Positions 1-8,475 of a stretch of DNA of 64,000 bases are shown here, in pieces (the first letter of the stretch is position 1; each line of letters opens with the position of its first letter). Below the pieces are notes generated by a model. The model was given only the letters and a program-made list of their open reading frames with translations. It did not search any database and was not told the DNA's origin. The stretch lies in assembly GCF_018130615.1 (NCBI RefSeq), contig NZ_JAFCKB010000004.1, positions 310,001-374,000 on the forward strand, given 5' to 3'. The DNA is from Bradyrhizobium manausense (GTDB lineage Bacteria; Pseudomonadota; Alphaproteobacteria; Rhizobiales; Xanthobacteraceae). The translations under genes and the position numbers were made by a program.

Positions 1-334
1 GGTGCTCGCACAACGTCTCCCAGCCGGTCTCGCAATATTCGCAAGACATGCACGCGTCGTGCAGCCAGGCCACGCCCACGGCGTCGCCAACCTTCAGATT
101 CTTCACGCCGGGCCCGAGGGCGGCGACGATGCCGGCGACTTCATGCCCGGGAATGAAGGGCGGAACCGGCTTCACCGGCCAGTCACCGGTCGCGGCGTGC
201 AGATCGGTGTGGCAGACGCCGCAGGCCTTCACCTTGACGAGAACCTCGCCCGGACCGGGCTCCGGCACCGCTACGTCCTCAATCACCAGCGGCTTGCCAA
301 ATTGTCTGACGACGGCGGCTTTCATGGTCGGCAT
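1..334 (-). CDS. adhP: Zinc-dependent alcohol dehydrogenase, N-terminal part (gene cut by window start)
   Basis: Minus-strand reading from ATG at 334 gives about 111 residues beginning [16 protein letters not shown] and running off the window edge. It shows the classical MDR-family zinc alcohol dehydrogenase pattern: the catalytic-zinc motif CGVCHTDLH, the GHE motif ([10 protein letters not shown]), and the start of the structural-zinc cysteine loop (CMSCEYC). An AAAGGAG ribosome-binding site lies 6-7 bases upstream of the ATG. Members of this group interconvert primary alcohols and aldehydes with NAD(H) in the cytoplasm. The Rossmann domain is outside the window, so substrate and exact subtype cannot be judged; the symbol is by resemblance to AdhP/AdhA. 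Confidence 0.88.
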   Translation of the reverse strand, partial: MPTMKAAVVRQFGKPLVIEDVAVPEPGPGEVLVKVKACGVCHTDLHAATGDWPVKPVPPFIPGHEVAGIVAALGPGVKNLKVGDAVGVAWLHDACMSCEYCETGWETLCEH

Positions 335-475
335 CTGTCTGCTCCTTTGCATTGCGCGAGCAGACTAGCGAAGCCACACAGCCCCCGTTTGATTGGGGTC
401 AAACCGCACAAACTTTACGCAGCGCGGTGTCCTCATCACGTCCTGGTGACGGCGCCACGATGGACGCTGCTGGCG

Positions 476-886
476 TCAGCTATGGAACTTCAGACCATCG
501 ATAATCTTGTCAATCACCTTGCGCTCGGCGCGCATCGCAATGCCGACGAGATTGAGATCGGCACGCGCGACCGCCCTCACCGCCTCGCGATTGGCGGCGT
601 CATGCGTGGTCTTGAACATGTCCTCGGTATAGACCGCTGGCATGACGTTGCGGGTGAGCGCACGGTCGAGTGCGCGCGACAGCGCCGGACCATCAGCACC
701 ATAGATCAGGATCGGCTGACCGATCAGCGCAAGATATTTCGTGCCCGAGGCATCCTCATAGGCATCGCCGATGCACTCCGGAAAGGCAGCCGCAATACCG
801 CTCGTCAGGAACGAGGCAACATTGAGCTTTTGCCAGACTTCCAGATCGTTGCGGATGACGACGGCAATCTTGGTGTCGAACTGCAT
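476..886 (-). CDS. DUF2000 family protein
   Basis: A 136-residue protein starting MQFDTKIAVVIRND. The reading frame is open for 33 more codons upstream, but the ATG at 886 has a GGGAG site at normal spacing and matches the family start. The opening 'KIAVVIRNDLEVWQKLNV' and the central 'YEDASGTKYLALIGQPILIY' are typical of DUF2000 proteins, a small family of unknown biochemical function with a peptidyl-tRNA-hydrolase-like fold. No signal peptide or membrane segment is seen. It is transcribed toward the alcohol dehydrogenase, 141 bases away, and divergently from the CYTH-CHAD gene. Confidence 0.75.
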   Translation of the reverse strand: MQFDTKIAVVIRNDLEVWQKLNVASFLTSGIAAAFPECIGDAYEDASGTKYLALIGQPILIYGADGPALSRALDRALTRNVMPAVYTEDMFKTTHDAANREAVRAVARADLNLVGIAMRAERKVIDKIIDGLKFHS

Positions 887-1086
887 GAATTCTCCCAACA
901 CACATCCAAGCGCCGGGAAAGAAACGAAGATTCTGCGCGCGCCGACGCTCGACATGAACGTAACCTGGATTGACCCATCGATCACAGCTCGGAAATTTCA
1001 ACGGAGATGCGACCGGCTGCGCTTCTCCTCGCTGGCCAAGTCGGGTATACGTCGGCGCTCTGTCACTGAACTGTCATAAACCTTGC

Positions 1087-2877
1087 ATGTCCGAAACTGG
1101 CGCGATCAAGCGAGCCCTCGAACCCGTGCAGCGGCTTGCGAAGGCCAACGGTCATCCGGTCCCGGACGACAGAAGGACATCTGGCACCTTCACCGTTCCG
1201 TCCGCGGGCGAGGCACCCGGTTCCGAACTCCCTGACAATGAATCTTCGCGTAACGAGTCTGTTCAGGCCGACCGCTCGACTGACGAAGCGCGCACAGCAA
1301 CGGCCGCGCCGGAAATTGCTCCTTCCCGCGAGGTCGCGCCGCAAGCCAGTGAAATCGAGCTCAAGCTGCTGGTCGCCGCCGATCGCCTCGCCGATTTCGG
1401 CAACGCGCCCGTCATTGTCGCAAACGCGCGCAACAAAGGCTCGCGTAAGCACCTCAGGGCCGTCTACTACGATACGCCCAAGCGTGCGCTTCAACGTAAC
1501 GGACTGAACTTTCGGGTTCGCCAGAGCGGTTCGCGCTTCACGCAAACGGTGAAGACCGAATCTGGCAACGATCCGCTGCGGCGTGGCGAATGGGAGGCGA
1601 GCGTGCCTTCCATGACACCCGACGTCACGCTGGCGCTGCCCTTCCTCCCGGAGAAACTACGCGCCGATCTCGCGCGCCGTCCACTCGAAGCGGTCTTCAG
1701 CACCGACATTCGCCGGCATCAACGCATCGTCGACCTGCCGTCGGGCTCGGTCGAAATTGCCTTCGACCAGGGCCATCTGACCGCCGGCGATCGGTCGCTT
1801 CAGGTCAGCGAGATCGAACTCGAGCTCAAGGCTGGCAACCCGTCCGCCATCTGGGAGCTCGCACTCCGGCTTGCCGAGCATGGGCCGGCCAGGCCTTCCA
1901 TTCGCAGCAAATCGGCGCGCGGCTTCGAGCTCGCGTCGGGCGTCCCGCCGGCCGTCAGAAAGCCGCGCAAGCTTCGGCTCGATCCATCCTCGTCGCTCGA
2001 CGAGACTTTTGCCGCGATCCTGCGCGCCTGCCTGCATCATCTGCTCCAGTCGATTCCAGCCGCCGAGGATGGACGCGATCCCGAAGGCATCCACCAGCTT
2101 CGCGTCGCGCTGCGCCGCCTGCGGTCCGCGCTGGACCTGATGCGATCGGTGGTGTCGCTGAACAAGCTCGACCTGTTGCGGTCGGAGGCCAGATGGCTGG
2201 CGCTAAATCTCTCGCCCGCGCGTGACTGGGACGTCTTTCAGCAAGACACATTGCGCATCGTCGCGCAAGGCTGCCCTTCGATCGCGGGCTTCGACACGCT
2301 TGAACACGCCGTCGAGCAGCGCCGGGTCGCCAGCTACGACAAAGTGCGCCAGGTGCTGGCCGATCGCCGCACGTCGTATTTCCTGATCGGCCTTGGCGGC
2401 TGGATCGAAGCGCGCGGATGGCGCAGCGACGTCGCGCCGGAACATCTGGGACAACTGGCCGAGCCCGCGACCAATTTCGCCCAACGCATCCTTTCGACCC
2501 AACACGCCAAGGTGCTCAAGCGCGGCCGCCGTTTCAAATCACGCAGCACGGAAGAGCGACACCGGGTCCGGCTTGCCGCGAAGAAACTACGCTACGTCGC
2601 TGATTTCCTGCTGCCGCTTTACGGCGAACGAAAATCCGCCAAGCGCTTTTCGAGCAAGCTCGCCGAACTACAACAGCAGCTCGGCATCTACAATGACATG
2701 GCGACGACGGCGTCACTGCTCGCAGACATTGGTCCGGAGTCAGGCAGCAGCACTGCCGCAGCAGCCATCGCCGGCTGGCAGGCGCACGCCATGGTCGGCG
2801 TCGAGCCGCGCTTGAACAAGGCCTGGTCGGAGTTCGTCAGAACGAAGGTGCCCTGGTCGGCCGGCGCCGGGGCCTGA
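1087..2877 (+). CDS. CYTH and CHAD domain-containing protein
   Basis: A 596-residue protein with three parts. Residues 1-88 are a polar, probably disordered extension. Residues about 89-275 form a CYTH domain, whose diagnostic ExExK motif is EIELK at 89-93. A CHAD domain of histidine- and arginine-rich helices fills about 300-590 (for example GIHQLRVALRRLRSALDL and HRVRLAAKKLRYVADFLLPLY). CYTH enzymes act on triphosphorylated substrates (inorganic triphosphatase, adenylate cyclase or thiamine triphosphatase types). CHAD domains bind inorganic polyphosphate. The fusion therefore suggests a polyphosphate-associated triphosphatase; that role is inferred. The ATG at 1087 was preferred over an open extension to 970, although its ribosome-binding site is weak. 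Confidence 0.88.
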   Translation: MSETGAIKRALEPVQRLAKANGHPVPDDRRTSGTFTVPSAGEAPGSELPDNESSRNESVQADRSTDEARTATAAPEIAPSREVAPQASEIELKLLVAADRLADFGNAPVIVANARNKGSRKHLRAVYYDTPKRALQRNGLNFRVRQSGSRFTQTVKTESGNDPLRRGEWEASVPSMTPDVTLALPFLPEKLRADLARRPLEAVFSTDIRRHQRIVDLPSGSVEIAFDQGHLTAGDRSLQVSEIELELKAGNPSAIWELALRLAEHGPARPSIRSKSARGFELASGVPPAVRKPRKLRLDPSSSLDETFAAILRACLHHLLQSIPAAEDGRDPEGIHQLRVALRRLRSALDLMRSVVSLNKLDLLRSEARWLALNLSPARDWDVFQQDTLRIVAQGCPSIAGFDTLEHAVEQRRVASYDKVRQVLADRRTSYFLIGLGGWIEARGWRSDVAPEHLGQLAEPATNFAQRILSTQHAKVLKRGRRFKSRSTEERHRVRLAAKKLRYVADFLLPLYGERKSAKRFSSKLAELQQQLGIYNDMATTASLLADIGPESGSSTAAAAIAGWQAHAMVGVEPRLNKAWSEFVRTKVPWSAGAGA

Positions 2878-2897
2878 TCGGCCGCTTCAGCCCTTGA

Positions 2898-3287
2898 TCA
2901 ACCTTTGGCGTCGCAGGCCCAGGCGCGGATCACGCATTCCTTGCCGCCGTATTTGTAGCATTCGCGCGTGGCGGCATTGAGCGTGGCCGAGATCTTCGGC
3001 TTCACGGCGTAGCCATAGGCGCCGCAGGGGTTGGTCATATCGACCGACATCGCCGCACAGGCGCGCTTCATCGTTACGGTCGTGCAGTCGCCCTTGCACT
3101 GCTTCTGCGCAGCCGCACGCGCCTCATGCTCGGCACCGTAATCATAGGCCTGGCCGTAAGCGCCGCACTTGCCGACGGCAAATGCGCCGGCCGCGTGGGC
3201 GTCGGTGATATAACGGGCGCCGGCGACACCAACCGACAGCGCAAAGAAAAACATCGCGCAACGGCGCGCGACGACGTTCGAAGCCAT
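2898..3287 (-). CDS. Secreted DUF4189-like cysteine-containing protein
   Basis: A 129-residue protein with a hydrophobic N-terminus (MFFFALSVGVAGARYITDAHA) that looks like a Sec signal peptide cleaved near residue 33. The mature part contains CGAYGQAYDYG, 'AEHEARAAAQKQC' and 'CGAYGYAVKPK', the alternating aromatic, alanine and cysteine pattern of DUF4189 proteins (small periplasmic domains of unknown function). Seven or more cysteines in the mature region suggest disulfide bonds. It converges with the CYTH-CHAD gene, whose stop is 20 bases away. No partner gene suggests a role. Confidence 0.72.
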   Translation of the reverse strand: MASNVVARRCAMFFFALSVGVAGARYITDAHAAGAFAVGKCGAYGQAYDYGAEHEARAAAQKQCKGDCTTVTMKRACAAMSVDMTNPCGAYGYAVKPKISATLNAATRECYKYGGKECVIRAWACDAKG

Positions 3288-3402
3288 GGAAAACCCCTCC
3301 CCCCAAGGCAGGTGGACGGGACTCTAAGCGGCGGTCGTTTCCAGATGGTGAACGAGTGGTTGAAATCAGTGATCTGGAATGTGTCACCACGGAAACGGTG
3401 CC

Positions 3403-3516
3403 GGTGGGCAAAGCGATCTGTCCGCCGCAGCTCGAAGAGCGAAAGCGGAAGCGTGCCCACCAATTCAACGAGCCTAGCGGAGAAGATGGTGAGACGGCGC
3501 TGTGCGCCTTTGCCCT
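3403..3516. repeat. Dispersed 'GGTGGGCAAAGCG' intergenic repeat, copy 1
   Basis: The segment starts GGTGGGCAAAGCG, carries GCGTGCCCACC about 45 bases later, and ends CTGTGCGCCTTTGCC. The same blocks in the same order occur at 36031-36112 in a shorter form. The paired blocks GGTGGGC/GCCCACC can fold into a hairpin. It fills most of the intergenic space after the MoeA/MocA fusion gene. No coding potential was recognised. Confidence 0.7.
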
Positions 3517-3525
3517 ACGGCAGCG

Positions 3526-5130
3526 TCACCCGCGTCTTGCGGCTTCCAGCGCTTGCGGGGTGTCGATATCGAGGAAGGCGCCCTCGCCATCTACAGGCAC
3601 TTCGGCGACCGCTTCGGTGTGCTTGGCGATCAGGTGCCGCGCGCCGACGTCGCCGTCGAGCGTCATCAATTCCTTGAAGAAGCGGCGCGACCACAGCACG
3701 GGATTGCCGCGACGCCCTTCGCTCACGGGCACGACGATGAGATTGCCGCGGTCCGGCGCAAAGCCGTCGATGAGACGGTCGATCAGGCCGGCGTCGATCA
3801 GCGGCATATCGCCGAGGCAAACCACCGCGCCGTCGCACGCGTCAGACACAGCCGCGATGCCGGCCTTCACCGAGCTTGCGATGCCGCCGGCGAAATCCGG
3901 ATTCTTGACGAACCGCACCTTCAGGCCTTGCAGCGCTTGCTCGACCAGCTCGGTCTGATGGCCCGTGACGACGATTACCTCGGAGGCCTTGGACGCGAGC
4001 GCCTGCTCGGTCGCGATCCGCACCAGCTTCTTGCCGTCGAGCTCGGCGAGCAGCTTGTTCGGTCCGCCCATGCGGGTCGAGCGGCCCGCCGCGAGCACGA
4101 TGGCCGCGACCTGGCTGTTGCCCTCGGTCTCGGGCTGCGCGCGCGGCTGTGGCCGCGTCACGATCTCCATCAACAGCCCGCCGACGCCCATGCCCATCAG
4201 TTCGGCGCGCGTCACCTTGATGCCGGCGAGCAACCGCATCAACACCCAATCGAAGCCGTTCTCGACCGGTGATCTCGCGCAGCCCGGTGCGCCCAGCACC
4301 GGCACGCCGTCGGCGCGCGCGATCAGCAAGAGATTGCCGGGATCGACCGGCATGCCGAAATGCTCGATCTCGCCGCCGATGCCCGTGACGGCTGCCGGGA
4401 TCACGTCGCGGCGGTCGGCGATCGCCGATGCCCCGAACACGATGACGAGCTCGGCGCCAAGTCCGAGCAACTCCTTGATCGCAGCGGACAGCGCATGCTC
4501 GTCATGCTGGACGCGCCGCTCCGCGATGATGCTGGCGCCGGCTGGCGCGAGCCGTTCGGCGGTCACACGCAGCGTCTTGTCGATCACCTTGGACGACAGG
4601 CCCGGCAGCAACGTCGAGACCACGCCGACGCGCTTGATGACGTAAGGCGCGATCTTCAGCACGTCCTTGCCCGCGGCTTTCACCGCGGCATCGCGCAGGT
4701 CTCCTTCAACCCCGAACGGGATAATCTTGACGGTGCCGACCATCTCGCCTTCGACCACCGGCTTGTAGGCGGCGAGCGTCGCGAAGGTGATGGCTTCGTC
4801 AATATTGTTGATACGGTCGACCGCGGCGCGGTCGATCACCAGCAGACCCGGACGTGCGGCAAACAGATTGGCGCGGCCGGTGAAAGCACGCTCGACATGA
4901 ATGCCCTCGCCGCCGATCGCAAGCGCGATGCTGGCGGCCGCGACGTCCTCGGAGACGTCGCCCGCCTCCATCCGCACCACGACGATATCCTTGATGCCGG
5001 CGCGCTCCAGCGCCTCGACTTCGGTGCGTCCGATCGTCGTGCCTTTCTTCAGCACCAGCGGACCCTGGCGCAGGGTGTGGACGGTCACCCCGCCGATCGC
5101 ATCCCTGGGGTTCGCCGGGCCGAACTTCAT
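3526..5130 (-). CDS. MoeA-like molybdopterin-binding / MocA-like cytidylyltransferase fusion
   Basis: A 534-residue two-domain protein. Residues 1-335 resemble the molybdopterin-binding (MoCF/MoeA-like) domain; 'ELVIVFGASAIADRRDVIPAA' fits its binding loop. Residues about 345-534 are a nucleotidyltransferase of the MocA type, with the signature LAAGRSTRMGGPNKLLA and the metal-binding CLGDMPLID. MocA enzymes attach CMP to molybdopterin to make the MCD cofactor used by xanthine oxidase/CO dehydrogenase-type hydroxylases. It is the last gene of the cox-like cluster and overlaps the preceding xdhC gene by four bases, consistent with translational coupling and a job in maturing the hydroxylase. 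Fused forms are known in alphaproteobacteria. Confidence 0.9.
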   Translation of the reverse strand: MKFGPANPRDAIGGVTVHTLRQGPLVLKKGTTIGRTEVEALERAGIKDIVVVRMEAGDVSEDVAAASIALAIGGEGIHVERAFTGRANLFAARPGLLVIDRAAVDRINNIDEAITFATLAAYKPVVEGEMVGTVKIIPFGVEGDLRDAAVKAAGKDVLKIAPYVIKRVGVVSTLLPGLSSKVIDKTLRVTAERLAPAGASIIAERRVQHDEHALSAAIKELLGLGAELVIVFGASAIADRRDVIPAAVTGIGGEIEHFGMPVDPGNLLLIARADGVPVLGAPGCARSPVENGFDWVLMRLLAGIKVTRAELMGMGVGGLLMEIVTRPQPRAQPETEGNSQVAAIVLAAGRSTRMGGPNKLLAELDGKKLVRIATEQALASKASEVIVVTGHQTELVEQALQGLKVRFVKNPDFAGGIASSVKAGIAAVSDACDGAVVCLGDMPLIDAGLIDRLIDGFAPDRGNLIVVPVSEGRRGNPVLWSRRFFKELMTLDGDVGARHLIAKHTEAVAEVPVDGEGAFLDIDTPQALEAARRG

Positions 5131-5828
5131 GCCGCTACTTCTTTTTCTTTGGGTGGCAGCCGAAGCACCGCCGTGATCTCGGCCATGATCGCCACCGCGA
5201 TCTCGGACGGCGAGACCGCGCCGATCGCAAGGCCAATGGGCGCATGGATGCGCGCGATATCGCTGTCCTTGGCGCCCTGCGCCCGCAGCCGGTCGCCGCG
5301 CTTGGCATGCGTCTTCCGCGAACCGAGCGCACCGATATAGAAGCAGTTGCGCTCGAAGGCGTGCAGCAGCGCGGGATCGTCGATCTTAGGATCGTGTGTC
5401 ACCGCGACAAAAGCCGTGTAGGCATCGACGTTGAGCGGCGGCAGCGCCGTGTCGGGCCACTCGGCGACAAGCGGAATATCGGGGAAACGCTCGGCGCTCG
5501 CAAACGCCGTGCGCGGATCGACCACGGTAACGTCATAGCCGAGCGAGCGCGCCAGCGGCGCCAGCGCCTGGCTGATATGGACCGCGCCGACGATGACGAG
5601 CTTTGCGGTCGGCGCGTAGACATTGAGGAACAGCTTCTTGCCGCCGGCCTCGACATTGGCGCTTTTGCCCATGCGGAGTTGCTTGTCCAGCTCGGTGCGC
5701 AGCGGGTCTTTGGCAAAATCCGCAGCTTTCACCAGGCGCTGCTCGCCGCTCTCGGTGTCGGTCACCAGAATGGCGGGCCGGCGCGCGGCGCGCTCGGCGT
5801 TGAGTTCGTGCAGGATCGCGAGCTTCAC
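5127..5828 (-). CDS. XdhC/CoxF family protein, C-terminal (Rossmann) half
   Basis: A 233-residue protein matching the XdhC C-terminal domain: a glycine-rich nucleotide-binding loop (LVIVGAVHISQALAPLARS), 'TVVDPRTAFA', and the conserved YIGALGSRKTHAKR. XdhC-family chaperones bind molybdenum cofactor, assist its sulfuration and hand it to the large subunit of molybdenum hydroxylases. The usual N-terminal XdhC domain is missing here and is encoded by the gene two bases upstream, so the family is split over two genes. The ATG overlaps nothing upstream, and the stop overlaps the start of the MoeA/MocA fusion (ATGA). Confidence 0.9.
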   Translation of the reverse strand: MKLAILHELNAERAARRPAILVTDTESGEQRLVKAADFAKDPLRTELDKQLRMGKSANVEAGGKKLFLNVYAPTAKLVIVGAVHISQALAPLARSLGYDVTVVDPRTAFASAERFPDIPLVAEWPDTALPPLNVDAYTAFVAVTHDPKIDDPALLHAFERNCFYIGALGSRKTHAKRGDRLRAQGAKDSDIARIHAPIGLAIGAVSPSEIAVAIMAEITAVLRLPPKEKEVAA

Positions 5829-5830
5829 GG

Positions 5831-6154
5831 CTAGCCAACCTTCTCGACGAAGACGCGGATGGTGCCGCCGCAGGACAGCCCGACGTTCCAGGCGGTCTCG
5901 TCGGCGACGCCAAACTCGAGCATTTTCGGCTTGCCGCTCTCGATCACGTCCATGGCCTCGGTGACCACGGCGCCCTCGACGCAGCCGCCGGAGACCGACC
6001 CCAGGAACGTGCCCTCGTCATTGATGACCAGGCTCGAGCCCGCCGGACGCGGCGCCGAGCCCCAGGTCTCCACAACCGTCGCCAGCGCGACGCCACGGCC
6101 GGCCTTCTGCCAGTCCTCCGCCGCCTTCAGGATATCCTCGTCGCGATCGAGCAT
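5831..6154 (-). CDS. XdhC/CoxI family protein, N-terminal domain only
   Basis: A 107-residue protein covering just the XdhC N-terminal domain: 'ATVVETWGSAPRPAGSSLVI', GSVSGGCVEGAVV and the closing GLSCGGTIRVFVE. The conserved cysteines of SGGCVE and SCGG are present. It precedes the C-terminal-domain gene by two bases and follows coxE by ten. The two polypeptides probably assemble into one XdhC-like cofactor-insertion factor. That assembly is inferred from gene order and domain complementarity. Confidence 0.9.
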   Translation of the reverse strand: MLDRDEDILKAAEDWQKAGRGVALATVVETWGSAPRPAGSSLVINDEGTFLGSVSGGCVEGAVVTEAMDVIESGKPKMLEFGVADETAWNVGLSCGGTIRVFVEKVG

Positions 6155-6164
6155 GGTGGACCTC

Positions 6165-7379
6165 TCAAGCTGCGGAGCGGATCAGGCTGCGGTGATGCGG
6201 CGGCAACGGCCGGGAGAGCGTGCTGATCAGCTCGTGGATCGAACTCAAATTATGCACGGGCCGGAATTCGTCAACGTGCGGGAGCATCATTTTGATGCCC
6301 TGGGCCTTGGCCTCGAAGCCGCCGAACCGCAACAGCGGGTTGAGCCAGATCAGCCGCCGGCAGGAGCGGTGCAGCCGGTCCATCTCGAAGGCGAGCTTGG
6401 AATCGGCCTCCCGCTCCAGCCCGTCGGAAATCAGCAGCACGATGGCGCCCTGGCTCAAGACGCGCCGCGCCCACAATTTGTTGAAGTTGTGCAGCGAGGT
6501 CGCGATCCGCGTCCCGCCGGCCCAGTCCTCGACCGAGGCCGAGCAGCTCGCCAGCGCCTCGTCGGGATCTCGCTGTCGCAGCGCGCGGGTCACATTGGTG
6601 AGCCGGGTGCCGAACAGGAACACCGAGACGCGCTTGCGCGCGTCACCGATGGCATGCAGGAAATGCAGGAACAGGCGGGTGTACTCGCTCATCGAACCGG
6701 AGATGTCGAGCAGCGCTACGATCGGCGCCGGCTTCTCGATCCGTCCAAGACGATGGATGTCGATGATGTCGCCGCCGGTGCGCAAGGACGCGCGCAGCGT
6801 GCGGCGCATGTCGAGCCGCAGGCCGCGCGGATCGGGCTGGTGCCGGCGCGTCAGCAGCTCGGCTTGCGGCAGGCGCATCATCTCGATGGCCCGGAGCGCC
6901 TCAGTGATCTCGGCTGCGCTCATCTGCGCAAAATCCTTCTTCTGAAGGATCTCCTTGTCGGAGACCGACAGGCGCAGGTCCTGCTCCTGGTGCTGCGGCG
7001 TCTCGGTCATGCGCGGCTGCGACATCGCCTCCTGCACGCGGCGCGAGCCGGCCTGCGGCTTCTTCTTGGCCTGCTCCGGCAGCGGCACCGAATCCAGCAT
7101 GTGCTTCCACTCTTCCGAGGCGCGGAAGAACAGGTTGAAGGCCTGCTTGAAAATCAGCGCGTGCTCGTGGCGCTTGACGAAGATCGCCTCCAGCGTGGTG
7201 AAGACGTCGGCGCGGTTGCCGATGTCGATCACCTGCAGCGCGCTCATGGCATCAATGACCGCCCCCGGTCCCACCGGCATGCCCGCAGAGCGCAGCGCGC
7301 GGGCGAAGCCGACGACGTTGTCGGCGAACTGTTCGGTTTGCTCGGGGGCGAGGTGATTGATGGCCATGGTGTTCAGCAC
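6165..7379 (-). CDS. coxE: CoxE-like VWA-domain protein
   Basis: A 404-residue protein of the CoxE/VWA family. The C-terminal half contains a von Willebrand A domain with the MIDAS motif DISGSMSEY and a downstream 'LLISDGLER'. CoxE works with the AAA+ ATPase CoxD in the maturation of the copper- or molybdenum-containing active site of CO dehydrogenase-type enzymes in the cytoplasm. The N-terminal region (about 1-200) is helical and charged, as in relatives. The gene follows the coxD-like gene, separated by 127 bases that carry a palindromic repeat. Confidence 0.9.
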   Translation of the reverse strand: MLNTMAINHLAPEQTEQFADNVVGFARALRSAGMPVGPGAVIDAMSALQVIDIGNRADVFTTLEAIFVKRHEHALIFKQAFNLFFRASEEWKHMLDSVPLPEQAKKKPQAGSRRVQEAMSQPRMTETPQHQEQDLRLSVSDKEILQKKDFAQMSAAEITEALRAIEMMRLPQAELLTRRHQPDPRGLRLDMRRTLRASLRTGGDIIDIHRLGRIEKPAPIVALLDISGSMSEYTRLFLHFLHAIGDARKRVSVFLFGTRLTNVTRALRQRDPDEALASCSASVEDWAGGTRIATSLHNFNKLWARRVLSQGAIVLLISDGLEREADSKLAFEMDRLHRSCRRLIWLNPLLRFGGFEAKAQGIKMMLPHVDEFRPVHNLSSIHELISTLSRPLPPHHRSLIRSAA

Positions 7380-7386
7380 TCTCAGT

Positions 7387-7484
7387 CGTCATTCCGGGGC
7401 GATGCAAAGCATCGAACCCGGAATCCATAACCACGATCGGGAGTATGGATTCCGGGCTCGCGCTACGCGCGCCCCGGAATGACG
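7387..7484. repeat. Dispersed palindromic repeat family A, copy 1
   Basis: The element opens with CGTCATTCCGGGGC and closes with the exact reverse complement GCCCCGGAATGACG. Inside are a second pair of arms (ATCGAACCCGGAATCC / GGATTCCGGGCTCG). It lies between coxD and coxE. Related copies sit at 12722-12823, 44509-44608 and 54716-54796. Transcribed RNA would form a long hairpin. This may attenuate or protect the mRNA between coxD and coxE; that effect is inferred. Confidence 0.85.
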
Positions 7485-7506
7485 AGTTCGCTATGACGCA
7501 CGGGCG

Positions 7507-8415
7507 TCAATTCTCGCTCGTCGCTTCCTTCAGCACCTTCTGCAAGGTGTCGCCCTGCATCCGCGTGATGTCGTCCTGGTATTTGAGCAGTGCACCGAGC
7601 GTGTCGCCGACCACTTGCGGGGTCAGCGAGCGGGCGTCCAGCTCGGACAGCGCGGTCGCCCAGTCGATGGTCTCGGCAACGCCCGGCGACTTGTAGAAAT
7701 CCTGGTTGCGCAGCGCCTGCACGAAGCGCACGACCTGCTGCGACAGTTTTGCCGAGATGCCGGGCACGCGCGTCTTGACGATCGCGAGCTCGCGCTCGGC
7801 GGCGGGATAGTCGACCCAGTGATAGAGACAGCGCCGCTTCAGCGCATCGTGGATCTCGCGGGTACGGTTGGAGGTGATGATGACGATCGGCGGGTGCGGC
7901 GCTTTCACGGTGCCGAATTCGGGGATCGTCACCTGAAAATCGCTGAGGATTTCGAGCAGATAAGCCTCGAACGCCTCGTCGGCGCGGTCGAGCTCGTCGA
8001 TCAACAGCACCGGCGGGCCGGCGACATCAGGCTCCAGTGCCTGGAGCAGCGGCCGCTTGATCATGTAGCGGTCGGCAAAAATGTCGCTCGAGAGCTGCTC
8101 ACGATCGGTGTCGCCGGCAGCTTCCGCCATCCGGATCGCGATCATCTGCGCGGCGCTGTTCCATTCATAGACCGCGGAGGAGACATCGAGTCCTTCGTAG
8201 CACTGCAGGCGGATCAGCTTCCGCCCCAGCGCCGCCGACAGCACTTTTGCGATCTCGGTCTTGCCGACGCCGGCCTCGCCCTCCAGGAACAGCGGCCGGC
8301 CCATGCGCAGCGAGAGATACGTCACCGTCGCCAGCGACCGCTCGGCGAGATAGCCGCGCGAGGTCAGAAGTTCGAGCATCGCATCGACCGATGCCGGCAG
8401 GGTCGCTGAAGTCAT
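7507..8415 (-). CDS. coxD: MoxR/CoxD-type AAA+ ATPase
   Basis: A 302-residue MoxR-family ATPase with Walker A GEAGVGKTE (about residue 45), Walker B LLIDELDRADE, sensor-like 'IVIITSNRTREIHDALKRRC' and the C-terminal lid domain. CoxD acts as a chaperone ATPase in assembling the CO dehydrogenase active site, with the VWA protein CoxE as partner. It lies directly after the FAD subunit gene (60 bases) and before coxE, the order seen in cox clusters. Length is normal for the family. Confidence 0.92.
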   Translation of the reverse strand: MTSATLPASVDAMLELLTSRGYLAERSLATVTYLSLRMGRPLFLEGEAGVGKTEIAKVLSAALGRKLIRLQCYEGLDVSSAVYEWNSAAQMIAIRMAEAAGDTDREQLSSDIFADRYMIKRPLLQALEPDVAGPPVLLIDELDRADEAFEAYLLEILSDFQVTIPEFGTVKAPHPPIVIITSNRTREIHDALKRRCLYHWVDYPAAERELAIVKTRVPGISAKLSQQVVRFVQALRNQDFYKSPGVAETIDWATALSELDARSLTPQVVGDTLGALLKYQDDITRMQGDTLQKVLKEATSEN

Positions 8416-8475
8416 GAGTAAGCCAGTCTCGCTACGCCCTCACCGGGACAAGTTTGGCCGAGGCGTGAGATTCAC

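Noticed and set aside
2-973. Plus-strand frame of 323 codons covering the first kilobase
   Set aside because: It is antisense to the alcohol dehydrogenase and DUF2000 genes, both of which have conserved motifs and ribosome-binding sites.
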